A DNA stretch of 64,000 nucleotides, taken from the NCBI RefSeq assembly GCF_041153465.1, contig NZ_CP154858.1, positions 2,356,001-2,420,000 on the forward strand, written 5' to 3'. The notes beneath the pieces were generated by a model. It was given only the letters and a program-made list of their open reading frames with translations. It did no database searches and was not told the origin of the DNA. Source of the stretch: Thermohahella caldifontis (GTDB lineage: Bacteria > Pseudomonadota > Gammaproteobacteria > Pseudomonadales > Oleiphilaceae). A program made the translations under genes and the position numbers. This document shows positions 61,301 to 64,000 of the stretch, piece by piece (positions within the stretch are counted from its first letter, which is position 1; each line of letters opens with the position of its first letter).

Positions 61301-61544
61301 ATTCGCGTACGCGGTCAAGAAGGGTTTCAAGCAGGCTATTCGCTAATTCTGTTTGAATCGTTGGCCGATCGTTATTCTCAGGCAAAGACTCCAGTAGATC
61401 ATAGAGGCGTTTTGCCACCTCAGAGACCAGTTCCTGTGCCGCACTCTGTTTAAAACCTTCGATTTGGGCATGATGATCTGGGATACGAGTGTTTAACTCA
61501 TCGGTGAGAAGCAGGTCATACAGTCCAGGAGGCAGCTGATTCAT
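58395..61544 (-). CDS. PLD-nuclease/superfamily 2 helicase with DUF3427 domain, defence candidate
   Basis: A 1049-residue protein in DNA visibly richer in A and T than its surroundings. Residues about 140-300 form a phospholipase D-like domain with RLHAKAWIF and GSANLSGAA (one HxK site). Residues about 330-690 form an SF2 helicase: AATGTGKT (Walker A), DECHH (motif II), GLTATPERGDG (III), and QQIGRGLRL (VI). The C-terminal third (about 850-1040) matches the DUF3427 type. Proteins of this layout are restriction or anti-phage-like, often encoded in defence islands. Upstream there is an IS4-type element 38 bases before its start; downstream is the RES/Xre operon. Function here is not shown. Confidence 0.85.
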   Translation of the reverse strand: MNQLPPGLYDLLLTDELNTRIPDHHAQIEGFKQSAAQELVSEVAKRLYDLLESLPENNDRPTIQTELANSLLETLLDRVRECVGEISDDVLTLDRFLIPPKRLSAIQPVGRRFTAPETGLHAPWLFTASKDTPSLLSEIRKELASADQVDILVSFITVSGVRKLMDLLHEATAVGGEGERGTRLRILTTTYTGATDAKALDQLASLPGCQVKVSLDGRRTRLHAKAWIFHRQTGFGSTYIGSANLSGAALTGGLEWTVKLSQREQTRLFERAKAHFETLWADPEFSVYDPRNEHHRLRLDAALAKEKGQGALSLDNPKIYFDLSPKPYQQEMLDQLAIEREHGRMRNLVVAATGTGKTMVAAFDYKRLCEVLGGRPKLLFVAHREEILKQALHTYRAVLRDAEFGELLSGSDRPQSYHHLFATIQSVTSRALVEQVGGDYWYQVVIDECHHIAAESFSRLVGSISPKILLGLTATPERGDGQVIHTFFDSRPDGSPAVELRLWDALEMQLLAPFEYYACDDPTDLRGVPWRRVGERKALEEAIAQNRTRAEHVIRAWQELVVDPRQCRTLVFCVSVDHSRFMADVLNEAGIATAYLTGQCSNEKRKAVNDDFRQGKLSAVTTVDLFNEGVDFPEVDTLLLLWPTASTVIFQQQIGRGLRLAKGKESCLVLDFVGQHSAEYRYDLMLTALTGLSRRQLRQAVEKGFDTLPPGCHIHLQKQTRQQVLAHLKQSLSSRWRDLAQELARYASHRSTRKPKLAEFIRDQGVELEDIYRATKPRGWTQLKMAARLINRTLAAEEGAMADSMATLTHHDDPRVLDVMLKLAQERAHFQPVDALDKLRAQMLMYQLFHDYNDVGPYLQFVQRLAKYPDLCDELEDIAEMLLSRTTHRYLPISGLVDRPLCLHARYHLREILTAIGKHTVDARPAFREGVYRDSDQQIEYIFVTLDKSAGFHESIAYQDYAISPNHFHWQSQNSARPGTAAGKRYLGAPDNGWTFQLFIRENKEMAYVACGPGSIVKIEGEAPMSITFELVHPLAASLFRRFSVVRGL

Positions 61545-61571
61545 CCGTGATATCTCCGGTTGGGATAAGCC

Positions 61572-61582
61572 CAGGGTAGCCT
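61572..61582. repeat. Target-site duplication, left
   Basis: CAGGGTAGCCT directly abuts the left end of the IS. The same 11 bases abut the right end at 63003-63013. An 11-bp duplication fits IS4-family elements. Confidence 0.92.
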
Positions 61583-63002
61583 CTGGCGTCTCCCCATTTT
61601 TTACCCCGGCCCCGTGGCGAGAGAACCATTTCGGGCAAACAAGTCATCAATCAGACTTCGTGGTTTTCGTTTGCGCCAAAGTGGCCAGAACAGCACCCGT
61701 GCACCTCTGAACAGGTTCTGCCATCCCTTGAGCAGGCTGTAGAACGGGAACTTAAGCGCCTTGTCTGGCTTTTGACGGCGTGAACTTCTGATCAGACAGC
61801 TATCCCGGTCCTGCCAGACGGCAAGCAGTCCCCAGGCCAGACTCGCCAGCGCAACCAGATTCTGAAGTGTGGTGAAGCGCCGTGCCGGCACAGACTCCAG
61901 CGCAAAGCCCTGCTTGGTAAAGCGGTAGCCTTCCTCGCAGGCCCAGCGGTCCATGTAGGCATGGATCATGCGTTCTCCCTGTCGCCTTCCGCGCACCGGA
62001 CGCGTGGTAACCAGCACCAGAGGTTCCGGCCGGTCATGGCGGACGACAATCATCCACAAGGGGCTGTCCGGATGCTCTCGCAGCATCACCCGGGTGATAC
62101 CGAACCTGACGCGGGGGCCTCCCCGTCTGAGCTGCCCTTGGTGCTTCAGCGGCAGTTCACGGGCAATCTGCTGCGCTGTTTTATGACGGTCCCGCCAGCA
62201 CCAGTAGCGCTGATTGGCCGCTCTGACCAGCACCTGTCGCTCACACCGGATCCAGGCATCCCACAGGATGCCCCGGTCGCCTCCCCGGTCTATCACCCAG
62301 AGCAGATCCTTCCGGATATGCCGGCTCACTTCATCCATCACCGAGAGAATGTCATGGTTCTCGCTTCTGAATGCCGTGCGCTGCGGGGTGTTCAGGCGGG
62401 TCAGCAACGGCAGCGTCTTCCCGCGCCGGACATCCCGTGCCACCACAGTCATCAGCGGATATCCGCCGACAATTTCTCCGGTATCGCCGTCCCTGACGCG
62501 GCCCCGCCATTCACTTTTCGGTGCGCCGTCACGGTTCAGATCGCCCGGATCAATGGCCAGGATCATGTCCTGCGTGACGTGCCGGCTGACGTGCGCAAGC
62601 TGCACCTGCTCTGCGGCCCAGGCCACTTCACTGTGTCCGGCCAGCATGCGGGAGATGCGCTTCTGGGTATGGTGCAGTCTGCATGGCTCATTGAGTGTGC
62701 GGGCAATCTCTGCCTGCGTGAGGGAACCGGAAGTGAGGATGCCGAAAGTGACCTCTGCCATGAGTTTTCTCACAGGCCGTGTGATCTGTTCAGGTGCCTG
62801 GTCAATCAGGCTGCAGAGGCGGGCTTTCCATTTTGTCCGATCTGTGGCATGGTAAGGCATCGGGGTTTTCCTTTGGGTTCAGTGACTTATAGGCAATCAC
62901 ATTGTACCTGGAGGGAAACCCCGATTCCGTTACCACATCACGTTTTTCCCTTTAAAGTCAAAAGGTTGAATGGCGCCTTCTGAAAAAATGGGGAGACGCC
63001 AG
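61583..63002 (-). mobile_element. Intact IS4-family insertion sequence, 1420 bp
   Basis: The ends are 20-bp perfect inverted repeats, CTGGCGTCTCCCCATTTTTT at 61583-61602 and its complement at 62983-63002. The element is flanked by 11-bp direct repeats. One transposase gene fills it. Intact ends, an exact duplication and an open transposase frame indicate a recent insertion. The left end lies 38 bases upstream of the helicase start codon, so it may have separated that gene from its native promoter. Confidence 0.95.
61601..62860 (-). CDS. IS4-family DDE transposase
   Basis: A 419-residue transposase with AAAGGA before the start. The catalytic triad is visible: first Asp in LAIDPGD (about 103), second Asp in WVIDRGGDRG, and Glu in YMDRWACEEGYRFTKQG (the YREK-like block of the IS4 group). 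A basic C-terminus follows. The stop codon lies within the left terminal repeat, an overlap common in compact IS. It catalyses cut-and-paste movement of the element. Confidence 0.93.
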   Translation of the reverse strand: MPYHATDRTKWKARLCSLIDQAPEQITRPVRKLMAEVTFGILTSGSLTQAEIARTLNEPCRLHHTQKRISRMLAGHSEVAWAAEQVQLAHVSRHVTQDMILAIDPGDLNRDGAPKSEWRGRVRDGDTGEIVGGYPLMTVVARDVRRGKTLPLLTRLNTPQRTAFRSENHDILSVMDEVSRHIRKDLLWVIDRGGDRGILWDAWIRCERQVLVRAANQRYWCWRDRHKTAQQIARELPLKHQGQLRRGGPRVRFGITRVMLREHPDSPLWMIVVRHDRPEPLVLVTTRPVRGRRQGERMIHAYMDRWACEEGYRFTKQGFALESVPARRFTTLQNLVALASLAWGLLAVWQDRDSCLIRSSRRQKPDKALKFPFYSLLKGWQNLFRGARVLFWPLWRKRKPRSLIDDLFARNGSLATGPG

Positions 63003-63013
63003 CAGGGTAGCCT
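63003..63013. repeat. Target-site duplication, right
   Basis: CAGGGTAGCCT, identical to the copy at 61572-61582, directly next to the right inverted repeat. Confidence 0.92.
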
Positions 63014-63233
63014 GAATAGATCAATCCGGGCAAGGCTTTGGCACACCATTTCATGATGACATACACCCGACCCCAAAAAAATCCACCATCCATCGTGATG
63101 AATCGCCCCATACGCGTTTATTTACGTTAAAAAATGTCTATTCTTGCCTCAGATCAAAATTTAATTACGTAATATTACTACTATATGAGTCAGACCTTCG
63201 GGGAATCCCCCTCACACCAGCCAGGAGGCGATC
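63014..63233 (+). promoter_or_regulatory. AT-rich region upstream of pckA
   Basis: No gene is seen. The stretch from about 63110 is AT-rich and carries ATTACGTAAT (63164-63173), a perfect palindrome, and several possible -10 boxes (TAATAT, TATATG). It likely holds the pckA promoter and a regulator site. The IS end is 230 bases upstream of the gene. Confidence 0.4.
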
Positions 63234-64000
63234 ATGACTCAGACACCTGACCTCTCAAAATACGGCATTACGGACGTTAAGGAAGTCGTCTACAACCCCA
63301 GCTATGACCAACTCTTCGAAGAAGAAACCCGCCCGGATCTGGAAGGCTATGAAAAGGGCGTGGTCACCGAGCTTGGCGCCGTGGCCGTCAAGACCGGCAT
63401 CTTCACAGGCCGCTCTCCCAAGGACAAGTACATTGTGTATGACGATGTCAGCAAGGAGCATGTCTGGTGGGACAACAGCATCTCCCATAACGACAACCAT
63501 CCCCTCAAGCCGGAAGTCTGGAACGAACTCAAGGCCCTGTGCCAGAAGCAGCTTTCCGGCAAGAGGCTGTTTGTGGTGGATGCCTTCTGTGGCGCCAATC
63601 CCAACACCCGCATGAAGATCCGCTTCATCATGGAGGTGGCCTGGCAGGCGCATTTCGTCAAGAACATGTTCATCCGCCCCACGGAAGATGAGCTGGCCAG
63701 CTTTGGTGAGCCGGACTTTGTGGTCATCAATGCATCCAAGGTCACCAACCCGAAATGGAAGGAACACGGCATGAACTCGGAGGTGTTCACCGTGTTCAAC
63801 ATGACCGAGCGGATGCAGCTGATTGGCGGTACCTGGTATGGCGGCGAAATGAAGAAGGGCATGTTCGCCATGATGAACTACTATCTGCCCCTGAAGCACA
63901 TTGCCTCCATGCACTGTTCTGCCAACGTGGGCGAAGCGGGTGACGTGGCCATCTTCTTTGGCCTCAGCGGGACCGGAAAGACCACCCTGTCCACCGATCC
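63234..64000 (+). CDS. pckA: Phosphoenolpyruvate carboxykinase (ATP), partial
   Basis: The ATG at 63234 follows AGGAGG. The first 255 residues are visible; the gene continues past the window. TGIFTGRSPKDKYIV (substrate-binding Arg) and the kinase loop GLSGTGKTTLS at the very end mark the ATP-dependent type, which is about 510-540 residues in full. QLIGGTWYGGEMKKGMF and HCSANVG contain the Lys and His ligands of Mn2+. The enzyme converts oxaloacetate to PEP for gluconeogenesis, which fits growth on lipids and amino acids. The intergenic region before it is undisturbed except for the IS upstream. Confidence 0.95.
   Translation, partial: MTQTPDLSKYGITDVKEVVYNPSYDQLFEEETRPDLEGYEKGVVTELGAVAVKTGIFTGRSPKDKYIVYDDVSKEHVWWDNSISHNDNHPLKPEVWNELKALCQKQLSGKRLFVVDAFCGANPNTRMKIRFIMEVAWQAHFVKNMFIRPTEDELASFGEPDFVVINASKVTNPKWKEHGMNSEVFTVFNMTERMQLIGGTWYGGEMKKGMFAMMNYYLPLKHIASMHCSANVGEAGDVAIFFGLSGTGKTTLSTD

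Noticed and set aside
1..64000. tRNA, rRNA, prophage or a structural type VI cluster
   Set aside because: None was recognised in reading either strand; no Hcp, VgrG, TssB/C, integrase or capsid-like product is encoded in the window.

Overview
This 64 kb window is GC-rich, densely coded DNA from a free-living gammaproteobacterium. The clues are an ilvG-ilvM pair behind a valine/leucine-rich leader peptide, an MdlA/MdlB exporter pair, RmuC, a family I lipase with its foldase, a zinc-binding GGDEF protein of E. coli DgcZ type, and ATP-type PEP carboxykinase. The genus cannot be fixed from the sequence. The many exported hydrolases (trypsin-like protease, zinc metalloprotease, amylase lipoprotein, lipase) suggest a heterotroph that feeds on polymers.

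Layout. 1-2.1 kb: acyl-CoA metabolism genes with an RpiR-type regulator. 2.3-9.5 kb: a secreted-enzyme block (unknown periplasmic protein, trypsin-like protease, a propeptide-like protein followed by a metalloprotease that lacks its own propeptide, and a frameshifted GH13 amylase lipoprotein). 9.6-12.5 kb: DgcZ-like cyclase and RmuC. 12.6-12.8 kb: a candidate small RNA. 13.6-15.8 kb: an attenuator-controlled ilvGM operon. 16-21.1 kb: small membrane proteins and a metallo-beta-lactamase-fold hydrolase. 21.2-23.5 kb: divergent lipase and lipase foldase. 23.5-27.3 kb: aldehyde dehydrogenase, AlsS-like TPP enzyme and a CAP-domain lipoprotein. 27.5-31.2 kb: a signalling module (kinase-pseudokinase, PP2C phosphatase, double-FHA protein). 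31.2-41.6 kb: solute-binding protein, CDF and MFS transporters, a second GGDEF protein, MdlAB, a universal stress protein and a SulP transporter.

41.7-50.1 kb is the most unusual part. Three tandem, mosaic paralogues of a three-helix membrane protein, the first one frameshifted, each have the same 114-bp upstream region. They converge on a 1617-codon gene whose product has two VasX/MIX-like GW(L)YxF motifs and a central hydrophobic region. I read this as an orphan type VI-like pore-forming effector with a triplicated immunity locus. The kinase/phosphatase/FHA trio about 14 kb away is of the kind that controls type VI systems, but no structural T6SS gene is in the window.

50.3-57.2 kb holds CorA, a CPA2 antiporter, an acyltransferase-like protein, a methyltransferase, a remnant of an FTR1 iron permease, and a small nucleic-acid/phosphatase cluster (DEDDh exonuclease, metallophosphoesterase, HAD protein). 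57.2-63.0 kb looks like a small defence or mobile island: a RES/Xre toxin-antitoxin pair with a palindromic operator, a PLD-helicase-DUF3427 protein in visibly AT-richer DNA, and an intact IS4-type element of 1420 bp with 20-bp inverted repeats and 11-bp target duplications. The window ends inside pckA. I saw no tRNA, rRNA or CRISPR array.
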